Part shown: piece after piece, positions 1 through 8,115 of the stretch | Numbering within the stretch: the stretch's first letter is position 1 | Layout: each line of letters starts with the position of its first letter | NCBI RefSeq assembly: GCF_004798665.1 | Contig: NZ_CP039292.1 | Coordinates: 744,001 to 808,000, forward strand | DNA from: Actinomyces procaprae | Lineage (GTDB): Bacteria > Actinomycetota > Actinomycetes > Actinomycetales > Actinomycetaceae | DNA length: 64,000 nt | Direction of reading: 5' to 3' | Program-made: the position numbers and the translations under genes | The notes under the pieces: generated by a model | Told to the model about the DNA's origin: nothing | Databases searched by the model: none | Seen by the model: only the letters and a program-made list of their open reading frames with translations

Positions 1-2
1 CA

Positions 3-668
3 CCGGCGGAGCCGGAGACGGCCGAGCTGGAGCCGGTCCAGGCGCCCGAACGCCCCGCAGCCCCCGGTGACCACGACGGGTGGACGGTGGCGGACCTGCC
101 CGACGACCTCGTCGATGAGCTGAGCGGCATGCTCCCGGAGCAGGACCGTCACGAGGAGGCACCGGTGCAGGGAGCCGATACGGAGGTGCCCGACACCGAG
201 GTCACTCGCATGGCCCTGTCTGTCGTCTGCCCCTCCGGGCACGCCAACCCCACGAACTATGTCAGCTGCCGTGAATGCGGCGTCGAACTCACACAGCCCG
301 CGCGAATTATCGCCTGCCCGCCGCTGGGCCGGGTACGTGTCTCCTCCGGTGGTGAGGTCGTGCTCGACCGGCCGGTGCTAGTCGGGCGCGAACCCTCCGC
401 GGAGCGCGTCAACGAGCTCAACGGCACCGCGCCCGCCCTGATTACAGTGCCCAGCCCGGAGCAGGTCATCTCTCGCAACCACCTGCTCATCCGGCTCGAC
501 GAGTGGTCGGTGCTGGCACGCAGCCTGTCGACCGGCAACGGCACCGTGCTGCGACGTGACGGCGTATCCCCGATGCGAATGTCCTCTACCGAGCCCGTGC
601 TGCTGCGCAGTGGCGACATCCTGGACCTGGGTGACGGACAGTCGCTCCTGCTGGAGGATCTTCCGTGA
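3..668 (+). CDS. FHA-domain protein with N-terminal zinc-ribbon-like motif (5' end outside window)
   Basis: Reading frame 3 is open from the window edge, so the true start lies upstream; the GTG at 87 is only the first possible start inside the window. An acidic, Pro-rich stretch is followed by a CxxGH...CxxC motif (CPSGHANPTNY then SCREC), resembling a zinc ribbon. A C-terminal FHA domain follows, with the expected GR, SRNH and NGT signatures, so it should bind phosphothreonine peptides. Its stop overlaps the start of the kinase gene (GTGA), so the two are translationally coupled. The kinase or its targets are the natural partners. FHA assignment is firm; metal binding is inferred from the cysteines and is untested. 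Confidence 0.85.
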   Translation, partial: PAEPETAELEPVQAPERPAAPGDHDGWTVADLPDDLVDELSGMLPEQDRHEEAPVQGADTEVPDTEVTRMALSVVCPSGHANPTNYVSCRECGVELTQPARIIACPPLGRVRVSSGGEVVLDRPVLVGREPSAERVNELNGTAPALITVPSPEQVISRNHLLIRLDEWSVLARSLSTGNGTVLRRDGVSPMRMSSTEPVLLRSGDILDLGDGQSLLLEDLP

Positions 669-2152
669 CCGCGGACCGCGAGGGATCCCCGCCATCCATA
701 CCCGGATTCACCTACCTGCGGGACCTGGGGGCGGGGGGCTACTCGCGGGTCTACCTGTACGAGCAGCACATGCCGCAGCGTGAAGTGGCTGTCAAGGTCA
801 TGGACTGCGGTGTCAGCGGCGGCCCCTACTCTAGCTTCGAGTCCGAGGCCAACCTGATGGCGCGGGTCTCCTCCCATCCGGCGATCCTGTCCATATACGG
901 CGCGGGCGCGGCGGCCGATGGCCGCCTGTTCCTGGTGATGGAGTACTGTCCGCCGCCGCAGCTGAGCATGGTGCTGCGCCGTGGCCCACTGAGCGTCGCC
1001 GACGCCCTGAGCACCACCATCCAGATCGCCGGGGCCGTCGAGTCAGCGCACCGGGTCGGCATCGTGCACCGGGACATCAAGCCCGCGAACATCCTGTTCA
1101 CCGCCTACCGTCGCCCGGTGCTGTCGGACTTCGGTATTTCCGCCATGAGCGGTCCCCGCGGTGATAGTGATGAGAATGACGCGCTGCGGGGTATGAGCGT
1201 CCCGTGGGCGCCCCCCGAGCAGCTGGTCGGCTCGCACATGGCCGATCCTGCCTCGGACATCTACTCCCTGGCCGCAACCGCGTACGCCATGCTCACCGGC
1301 CGCAGTCCGTTCGAGATCCCCGACGCCTCCGACTCCGTCTACGAGCTGTCCCGGCGCATCATCAAGAACCCGTTGCCGCCCCTGGGACGGCAGGACCTCC
1401 CTCCGTCGTTGTACCGCGTGCTCAGTGTGGCCATGGCCAAGGACCCCGCCCGCCGCTACCCGACGGCCCTGGCCTTCGCCCGTGCCCTGCAACAGGTGGA
1501 GGCCGAGCTGGGCCTGCCGATGACAGCGGTCGACCTGTTTCACACCGCTGCTGACACGGAGGTCGTCCCCGACGCCGACGACCTGATTGAGGACACCAAT
1601 GCCACTCGCCTGGGGGTGTTCGAACCGGTCGCGGAGGCCGCGATGCACCCACCCGCCGTCGATATCCACGCGGAGGCAGACGGTGAGCAGGAGAACGGGA
1701 CGCGGCGCTCGCGGCTGCTGATCGGGGCGCTGGCCGCGGTCGTCACCGTGGTCGCGGTCACGGCCGCACTCGTTTCCTCACGCATGTCTGAGCAGAACCG
1801 ACCGGCGGCCACATTCGCGACACTCGCCCCCGCGCCCAGCGCGGACCCACTCGGAGTGTCCGTGACCCCACCCCGCGGCCTGTCCGGTGCCCTGTCGGAG
1901 GACGGGAGCACGGTGACTTTCACCTGGGAGGCGCCGACGGATGACTGGGAGGGAAGCTACCTGTTCCGTGAGGATGTCCCCGGTGACAGCGACGCCGCCA
2001 TGCAATCGACGCAGCAGACCTCGGTCCAACTGCCGGCCCGCCCTGACAACACCTGCATAGAGGTCTACTCGGTGCGCTCCGACGGCAGGACCTCCGGCGC
2101 AGCGGCGGCGTGTGTACGCACCCCTGCGCAGGATGGCGCCGCTGTCGGATAG
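665..2152 (+). CDS. Membrane Ser/Thr protein kinase (PknB-type)
   Basis: A 495-residue Hanks-type kinase. The glycine loop LGAGGYSRV is at about residues 21-29, the ATP lysine in VAVK at about 44, catalytic HRDIKPAN at about 135-142, DFG at about 155-157 and an APPEQ version of the APE motif at about 182-186. All catalytic residues are present, so it should be active. A linker leads to one membrane helix at about 351-371 and an external C-terminal domain with an FN3-like strand pattern, not PASTA repeats. The GTG start overlaps the stop of the FHA gene, which points to a kinase/FHA signalling pair. It converges with the RDD-FHA gene, leaving only 9 bases between the two stops. Confidence 0.93.
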   Translation: MTADREGSPPSIPGFTYLRDLGAGGYSRVYLYEQHMPQREVAVKVMDCGVSGGPYSSFESEANLMARVSSHPAILSIYGAGAAADGRLFLVMEYCPPPQLSMVLRRGPLSVADALSTTIQIAGAVESAHRVGIVHRDIKPANILFTAYRRPVLSDFGISAMSGPRGDSDENDALRGMSVPWAPPEQLVGSHMADPASDIYSLAATAYAMLTGRSPFEIPDASDSVYELSRRIIKNPLPPLGRQDLPPSLYRVLSVAMAKDPARRYPTALAFARALQQVEAELGLPMTAVDLFHTAADTEVVPDADDLIEDTNATRLGVFEPVAEAAMHPPAVDIHAEADGEQENGTRRSRLLIGALAAVVTVVAVTAALVSSRMSEQNRPAATFATLAPAPSADPLGVSVTPPRGLSGALSEDGSTVTFTWEAPTDDWEGSYLFREDVPGDSDAAMQSTQQTSVQLPARPDNTCIEVYSVRSDGRTSGAAAACVRTPAQDGAAVG

Positions 2153-2161
2153 CGCCGCGTA

Positions 2162-3445
2162 TCAGCCCTCGATTTGGTAGGCGGCGCGCCCCAGGAGCAG
2201 CATCGAGCCGATCGGCGCAGGAGCCGGCACCTCCGGCTGCGCCTCCTTAATTACGCCCTGCTGCTCGATGCGCGTGCCGTTGGTGGAGTGCAGGTCCGTC
2301 ACCCACAGGCCTCCGGGAACGGGGGCGATGGCGGCATGGGTCTTGGAGATCGACCGGCTGACATCGGTCAGCGGCACGCGCGCCGCATCGGGGTACTCGG
2401 AGATGTTCTCCGGATCTCGCCCCACGACCGTAGGGGTCGTCAGCAGGATCGGTGCACCGCCATCGGTCGGCACCAGCCGGATGCCGACCGTGTCCGGCTC
2501 GGACTTGCGATGCTGTGCACGGGTACGGCGGCGCGGTTCTGCAGCGGTGGCAGACGCGTCCTGCGACTGCGCGGGCGGCTGCGGGTCGCGACGGGAGGGA
2601 ACGGCGGTTCGCGTGCTGCGGACGACGCCGGAATCCACGGCCTCCCCGAGGGGGGCGGCAGGCGCGTCATTGGTCGTGGAGTCGAGCGGCGTCGGCACCG
2701 CGGACCAGGGAACGGAGTCAATGATCACGGACCGGGTGTTCGGATTGGAGAATGCCGCCCTGGAGCTGTCGACGGTGTCATCCGCCTCCGCGATCGGGCT
2801 GCCGGAGGGAGCGAACGAGAAGCGTCCGTCTGAGAACGGGCCCCGCCTGCCCGCCGCGGTGGAGCGGGCCGCGGCGGCGGACGCCGGGGAGTCGGCCCCT
2901 TGTCGGGTGTGCAGCTGCACCAGCTTCACGCCGGTCAGCCGGTCGTGCCAGCCTCTGCCCTGCGGGTCGGTGGCGGCGGTGCGCATGAGGACGATGGCGC
3001 CGAGACCGAGCGTGGGGACCACGCAGATGAAGGTGAGGTCTGCGTGCAGGAGCAGCGCGGGCCCCGGGGGCAGCCCGGTCCGCTCACTGATCAGCTGTAC
3101 GCCCATTAGTCGGCCCCCCGGGCTCCAACCGGTCCGCCCCAGGACGACTTCACGCACTGCCAGCACGATCAGGATCGCCAAGGCCAGGGCCCCGATCCAG
3201 TTCAGGCCGCTGAGCCGGTTCAACAGTGCGCCGAGCATCCCGCATACCACGGCGCCTCCGGCCAGGTCGATCAGGCCCGCAATGACGCGCGCGCGCACCG
3301 GCGCGGGGGAGACCATCCCCGCGCCGGGGGCGGACGGAACCGTGCCTACAGAGCCGTACGTGGCCTTGGCGGCAGCCCCGTCAGTCGGGGTCGGCAGAGA
3401 CGTAGGGCCGCCGCTGGTGCAACGAGATGCTGAAGTGGCCGTCAC
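2162..3445 (-). CDS. RDD-family membrane protein fused to a C-terminal FHA domain
   Basis: 427 residues. The N-terminal half has an RDD-type membrane domain: AxxIDL-like opening helix, a second helix, then GWSPGGRLMGVQL and a last helix pair ending in GRGWHDRLTGVKLV. A long Ser/Ala/Pro linker follows. The C-terminus is an FHA domain (VVGRDPENI, SRSISKTHAAI, LHSTNGTRI), so the protein probably recruits phosphothreonine partners to the membrane. The start is a GTG that overlaps the transglutaminase-like stop by four bases (GTGA), making it the last gene of the MoxR operon. RDD proteins have no single known role. The fusion is directly visible; function is inferred from the neighbouring kinase. 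Confidence 0.88.
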   Translation of the reverse strand: MTATSASRCTSGGPTSLPTPTDGAAAKATYGSVGTVPSAPGAGMVSPAPVRARVIAGLIDLAGGAVVCGMLGALLNRLSGLNWIGALALAILIVLAVREVVLGRTGWSPGGRLMGVQLISERTGLPPGPALLLHADLTFICVVPTLGLGAIVLMRTAATDPQGRGWHDRLTGVKLVQLHTRQGADSPASAAAARSTAAGRRGPFSDGRFSFAPSGSPIAEADDTVDSSRAAFSNPNTRSVIIDSVPWSAVPTPLDSTTNDAPAAPLGEAVDSGVVRSTRTAVPSRRDPQPPAQSQDASATAAEPRRRTRAQHRKSEPDTVGIRLVPTDGGAPILLTTPTVVGRDPENISEYPDAARVPLTDVSRSISKTHAAIAPVPGGLWVTDLHSTNGTRIEQQGVIKEAQPEVPAPAPIGSMLLLGRAAYQIEG

Positions 3446-5748
3446 GAGCCTGTCCTCCTAGAAATGCGTGTCTGAATCCGTGTCCTGCGTCCAGCGGGTC
3501 GAAGCAGCGAGCTCGGCGAGAGCTGGGCCAGCAGACGGCGCCAGCGGGGACGGTCGGATGCCATTACCGGAACAATGGCGTCGGCCGAATCCCAGATCTG
3601 GTTCAAATCGTACGATGACGGGTCGCCTGCGGCGAAAACCTGAGCGTCAATCGCTCGGGCGAAGCGGGGCAGATCCGCCTGGGGGAACGCTTTCGACAGA
3701 TCCGCCGCAGCCTCCCGGCGGGTCAGCCCCATCGGCGCGCGCCCGCCGAGATCACGGGCGCGGTCCACGATCTCGTCCCAGGCGCCCAGGGCGCGGTCCA
3801 CGCCATCGCGGCGTCGTCGTCGAGCCCGGCGCACAGCCTTGGCGGCGATCATGGCCGCCAGCAGTGCCGCAATCCCCAGCGCGATCGCCACGGAGATGAT
3901 CACGGCGGCGGGCACAGCCGCGGGCCGATCCTCATCGGAGCTGTCCCGATCATCATCCTCATAGACGGGTGGCAGCTCCGCTGGGTCCTGCTGGGGCAGC
4001 GGTGGCTGCAGCACCTGCGGCTCGGGATTGGACACCTTGCGCGCGTTCTGCTGCTGGGGCACCTGGTCGCGTTCGGGGGTGACGTCGAAAGCGACCCAGC
4101 CGACCTGCTCGAAGGCGACCTCCACCCAGGCGGCGATGTCCTCTCCGGTGACATTGGTGGAGTCGCCGTCAGTAGCCGGCTGGAAGCCCATCACCACCCG
4201 CGCAGGGATGCCGAGCGAGCGGCACATGAGCATCATGAGGACCGCGTACTGCTCATCATCGCCGACCAGAGAGTCGGCGGCGACCATCGAGGCCAGGCGG
4301 GCGGCACCGTGACCGGGCTCGGAGGGGCTCTTGGTGCCGTCGGAGTAGTAGCCGGTGCGCAGCGCCTGCTGCAGGGCGTGGATCTGGTTGAGCGGTTCGG
4401 ACTCGGAGCCGACCAGCGAGTGCGCCAATGCTTGCACCGACGGCGGCACATCCTCCACCGCACCGAGGGTGACGTCGGCGAGCGGCAGCTGCCTCAGGTC
4501 GGCGTCAGCGGGCGTGGAGGGAATCCTGACGTTCTCGGTAAGGATGTCCCCGGGGGCGAGCCTGGCGGTGACCAGGCCAGTTGAGGAGAAGGTGTCGTAG
4601 AACAGGGAGTCGCTGATCGCCTTGGCCCGTGCGCCGGAGGGGGTGATGCTCAGCGTGTCCGTAACGGTGGGAACCCACGGGTAGGTGTAGCCGTCGAGGG
4701 TGAAGGTGACAGTTGCGTCGGCCTCCGCAGAACCCGCATCCGCACCGCCTGCGGAGGAGTCCCCGGGCTCCACGTCGGCGGTGAAGGCGTCGGACAGCAG
4801 CGGAGTGCCCTCACCGACATGCTGGAAGTGCGCACCTCCTCCGGAGTCCTGGCTGATGCGGGCGGACAGGCCGTCGTAGGAGTCGAGCGCGGCGATGCGG
4901 ACGCGGGCATTCGCGGGTAGGCCGGAGACCTCCATGAGCCTTGTGGAGGACAGCTGCGTCTCCAGTGTGCGGATCAGCGCCAACGGGGTGGCGTACTCGG
5001 TCAGGTCCAACGGCGGGTTGAATGCGTCGCGCAGCACCGTGCGGGCGTTAGGCGCGGCAGGCGCAGCAATGGCGACGATGAGCGTGATCGCGGTGAGAAG
5101 GACTCCCGCACGGGCGATGCCGCGTCGTGCTCCCGCGGTCACACCCGAGTCGGACTCCTCCAGCGCCTCGGCCACCCGGTCGCGTCGGCCCCACTGGGCC
5201 GATATAGCCCACAGCCCCAGCACGCCGGCGGTGAGCACCGCGCCGACGACTGCCCCCAGGGGCGTGACGGTGTCACCCCAGGCGATGCCGACCGCGGCCT
5301 CCCCCAGGACCACGAAGCCGACCGGGTGGAGCCTGTCGGCGCTGACGGCGCGGATTGCCATAACCCCACAGGCCAGTCCCGTCAGCCAGGGCAGGACCGT
5401 CATCGCGGAGAAGGCGGTCAGCGGCAGAGGCAGGGTGAGGGCGTCGCGCCACACCGTGATCGTGGACGCCAGGACCGTGTACACACCCTCCGGGCCGTGC
5501 TCTACGTCCGGTAGCAGCCAGGGGGCGAGCAGCACGTGGGCGGCGGCGGTAACGGCGAGTGTCGGCAGCGCCGACAGTCCCACACGGGCCGTCCCCAGCC
5601 CGATACCGACGCCGAGCGCCACCCCGCAGGCGCCGACCACGACTCCGATCACAGAGCCGAAGGGGACGATGAAGGGGACGGTGCCGATCAGCAGCAGGAC
5701 GGTGACCAGTGCCTGGTAGAGACGACGCTTGCCCACTGAGGTCTTCAT
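3442..5748 (-). CDS. Transglutaminase-fold membrane protein, probably catalytically inactive
   Basis: 768 residues from the ATG at 5748, chosen because it overlaps the upstream DUF58 stop (ATGA); a longer frame upstream is unlikely. It has several N-terminal membrane helices, a long external region, a transglutaminase-like core, and one more membrane helix followed by a basic cytosolic tail resembling DUF4129. The core reads GDDEQYA where active TgpA-type enzymes usually have GDCEQ(Y/F)A, and IAAWVEVAF where the His-Ala-Trp motif is expected, so both catalytic Cys and His appear replaced. The aspartate in FDVTP is kept. It belongs to the MoxR/DUF58 operon, a setting typical of envelope assembly or AAA-chaperone systems. 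Inactivity is an inference from motif comparison made by memory. Confidence 0.87.
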   Translation of the reverse strand: MKTSVGKRRLYQALVTVLLLIGTVPFIVPFGSVIGVVVGACGVALGVGIGLGTARVGLSALPTLAVTAAAHVLLAPWLLPDVEHGPEGVYTVLASTITVWRDALTLPLPLTAFSAMTVLPWLTGLACGVMAIRAVSADRLHPVGFVVLGEAAVGIAWGDTVTPLGAVVGAVLTAGVLGLWAISAQWGRRDRVAEALEESDSGVTAGARRGIARAGVLLTAITLIVAIAAPAAPNARTVLRDAFNPPLDLTEYATPLALIRTLETQLSSTRLMEVSGLPANARVRIAALDSYDGLSARISQDSGGGAHFQHVGEGTPLLSDAFTADVEPGDSSAGGADAGSAEADATVTFTLDGYTYPWVPTVTDTLSITPSGARAKAISDSLFYDTFSSTGLVTARLAPGDILTENVRIPSTPADADLRQLPLADVTLGAVEDVPPSVQALAHSLVGSESEPLNQIHALQQALRTGYYSDGTKSPSEPGHGAARLASMVAADSLVGDDEQYAVLMMLMCRSLGIPARVVMGFQPATDGDSTNVTGEDIAAWVEVAFEQVGWVAFDVTPERDQVPQQQNARKVSNPEPQVLQPPLPQQDPAELPPVYEDDDRDSSDEDRPAAVPAAVIISVAIALGIAALLAAMIAAKAVRRARRRRRDGVDRALGAWDEIVDRARDLGGRAPMGLTRREAAADLSKAFPQADLPRFARAIDAQVFAAGDPSSYDLNQIWDSADAIVPVMASDRPRWRRLLAQLSPSSLLRPAGRRTRIQTRISRRTGS

Positions 5749-7025
5749 GCGACCTCCCGCATGACCAGGGGCAGTGCCTCGAGGCGGTCGATGTCGAAGG
5801 CGGTCAGCGCACCCACGGCGTGGCGGCCGAGCGGGCTGGAGCCGCACCGCAGCGCTATCACGAGAGTGTCGATCGGGGTGACGGTACGCACGCGGCCCAG
5901 TACGGCGTCGTCACAGCTCTGCCCGGTGACCAGCACCATCACGGAGGTCTCGGGGTAGCGGGCGGTGGCATGGCGGGCCAACTCGTCGCAGCCGTATGCG
6001 TCCGGCGTCTCCTCCAGCAGACAGGAGGCGTCCAGCATCCGCAGGGCGGTGACGGTGGGCAGGTCGCCGGCCTGGGTGAGCACGAACACCTCTCGGCCAT
6101 CGGTGATGGCATTGAGCGCCAGCGAGCAGGCCACGGACACGGCCGTCTCGAAGTCCTCGTCGGTCTCGTAGTCGCCCGGCAGTGTGTCCAGGAGCACCAG
6201 CAGGCTGGCTCGGTGAGTCTCCTCGAACTGCCGGACCATGAGCCGCCCGGTGCGTGCGGTGGTGCGCCAGTGCACGTTGCGGCGGTCGTCCCCGGGTACA
6301 TAGTCGCGCAGGGCGTGGAATGACACGTCCGAGCTGGACAGCTCCTGGGTGACGGCGCCTTCGACGTCGCGCATGACGCCGCGCAGGGTAACGCCCAGTC
6401 GAACCGTCCGCGGGTGGATGTGCACCAGCTGCGCCTGGGTGTGGCTGCGCTCGCGGCGCAGCAGGCCGACCGGGTCTGAGGCCACGGAGACGACCGGCCC
6501 GACGGTCACGACGCTGCGACGGGCGGTGGGCAGGATGAAGCCGCGCTCATGGTCGGCCCCCGAGCGCAGGGTGGGTACCGCGAAGACGGCGTTGGCGGGG
6601 CCCACCGGCATTTCCATGCGGGCAGGCAGCAGCAGATGCCCGGTCGGGTTGTGGACACGCAGGTGAATGATGGCGTTATCACCGACCGTCACGCGTCGTT
6701 CCAGCAGCTCGTGGGAAACGGTATGGCCGCCCCGTGGGAGCAGCCAGAGCCAGGCGGTTGCCACGACCGTGCCCAGTACCGCTGCGGCGGCCCAGGCCTC
6801 CTGCCAGCCCAGTCTGCGACCGGCAATGACGCACAGTGCCAGCAGTGCCGCACAGGCCCAGCCGGTATGGGTCACCACGTCGATGCCACGGCGCACAGCC
6901 GCAGCCGGCTGCGACCCGAACCAGCCGAGGCCCTGGAATCGGAGCCGGGTGGTGGCGAGGGCGGCTTGCAGTGTCTGCCTCACGGAGGAGGCAGACGCAT
7001 CCTGGGGCGGGGACGAGTCGCTCAT
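5745..7025 (-). CDS. DUF58-domain protein
   Basis: 426 residues from the ATG at 7025, about 20 bases after the MoxR stop. Two membrane helices near the N-terminus (about residues 50-85) precede a beta-rich section and the DUF58 signature region around DYVPGDDRRNVHWRTTARTG. The following part resembles a von Willebrand A fold (LLVLLDTLPGD). DUF58 proteins are nearly always paired with MoxR AAA ATPases, as here, and are thought to be their client or adaptor for metal or cofactor insertion or complex assembly. The substrate is unknown. The 3' end overlaps the transglutaminase-like gene by four bases. Confidence 0.9.
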   Translation of the reverse strand: MSDSSPPQDASASSVRQTLQAALATTRLRFQGLGWFGSQPAAAVRRGIDVVTHTGWACAALLALCVIAGRRLGWQEAWAAAAVLGTVVATAWLWLLPRGGHTVSHELLERRVTVGDNAIIHLRVHNPTGHLLLPARMEMPVGPANAVFAVPTLRSGADHERGFILPTARRSVVTVGPVVSVASDPVGLLRRERSHTQAQLVHIHPRTVRLGVTLRGVMRDVEGAVTQELSSSDVSFHALRDYVPGDDRRNVHWRTTARTGRLMVRQFEETHRASLLVLLDTLPGDYETDEDFETAVSVACSLALNAITDGREVFVLTQAGDLPTVTALRMLDASCLLEETPDAYGCDELARHATARYPETSVMVLVTGQSCDDAVLGRVRTVTPIDTLVIALRCGSSPLGRHAVGALTAFDIDRLEALPLVMREVA

Positions 7026-7045
7026 GCGTTGGCTCGCTAGCAGGT

Positions 7046-8008
7046 TCACCGGGTGGTGGGGGCAGGAACGTCGGCCAGGGCGCGAGTGATGACGCCGGCG
7101 GCGGTGGCGCCGGAGAACTCCGCATCCGGGTCCATCACCAGCCGGTGCGCCCACACGACCTCCGCCAGGTCCTTGACGTCGTCGGGCAGCACGTAGTGGC
7201 GGCCCTGGGCGGCGGCCCACACGCGTGTTACTCGGGCCATGGCGATGGCGCCACGTGTGGACACGCCCAGCAGGGTGTCCGGCGACTCACGGGTGGCCTC
7301 CACCAGGGCGCCGATATAGTCCAGGATCGAGTCCTCAATGTGGTTCTGCGCGGCGATGTCGGACATGGAGGCGATCGCACCGGAGGTGATCACTGTTTCC
7401 AGTCCGCGGGAGCGATCGGGGCTGTCCGAGCCGGCCAGGATGCGGGTGAGCGCCTCACGGCCGGGGTAGCCGATGGAGGTCTTCATCAGGAAGCGGTCCA
7501 GCTGAGCCTCGGGGAGCCGGTAGGTGCCCGCCTGCTCCACCGGGTTCTGGGTGGCGATCACCATGAAGGGGCGTCCCGTCTCATGCCGGACGCCGTCGAC
7601 TGTGACCGTGGACTCCTCCATGACCTCCAGCAGGGCGGACTGGGTCTTGGGCGAGGCGCGGTTGATCTCGTCGGCGAGTACCACGGAGGCGAAGATCGGG
7701 CCGGGGTGGAACTCCCAGGTGGCGGTCTTCTGGTTGTAGATCGTCACACCGGTGATGTCCGAGGGCAGCAGGTCCGGGGTGAACTGGATGCGCGAGTGGC
7801 TGCCCTGCACGCTGGCCGCCAGGGCGCGGGCAAGGGCAGTCTTGCCGGTGCCGGGGGCGTCCTCCAGCAGCAGATGCCCCTCGGCGAGCATGGCGGTCAG
7901 TGCCAGGCGGATGACATCGCGCTTGCCGAGCAGGGCCTCACCGACGTTGTCCACCACCTTGTTGAAGGTCTCGGCGAACCACGTCGCGTTCTCCTGGGTC
8001 ATGGGCAT
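7046..8008 (-). CDS. MoxR-family AAA+ ATPase
   Basis: 320 residues. Walker A is GTGKTALARALA, Walker B is VVLADEINRASPKTQSALLEVMEE, and the family-typical YRLPEAQLDRFLMK and C-terminal lid are present, so it should be an active ATPase. The ATG at 8008 has AAGGAG 11 bases upstream on the minus strand; a second ATG lies two codons in. It is the first gene of the operon running MoxR, DUF58, transglutaminase-like, RDD-FHA. MoxR proteins act as chaperones that remodel or mature partner complexes. The partner here is most likely the DUF58 protein. Confidence 0.95.
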   Translation of the reverse strand: MPMTQENATWFAETFNKVVDNVGEALLGKRDVIRLALTAMLAEGHLLLEDAPGTGKTALARALAASVQGSHSRIQFTPDLLPSDITGVTIYNQKTATWEFHPGPIFASVVLADEINRASPKTQSALLEVMEESTVTVDGVRHETGRPFMVIATQNPVEQAGTYRLPEAQLDRFLMKTSIGYPGREALTRILAGSDSPDRSRGLETVITSGAIASMSDIAAQNHIEDSILDYIGALVEATRESPDTLLGVSTRGAIAMARVTRVWAAAQGRHYVLPDDVKDLAEVVWAHRLVMDPDAEFSGATAAGVITRALADVPAPTTR

Positions 8009-8115
8009 GTGGCGGGCTGCTCCTTGGGTTGTAGGCGTGCGTAAAGTGGACTGGAATTACTCAGCAGCAGGCTAGCTTCAGATTTGCGGTTGTGGTGGGC
8101 CTGGGGGATCACGAA

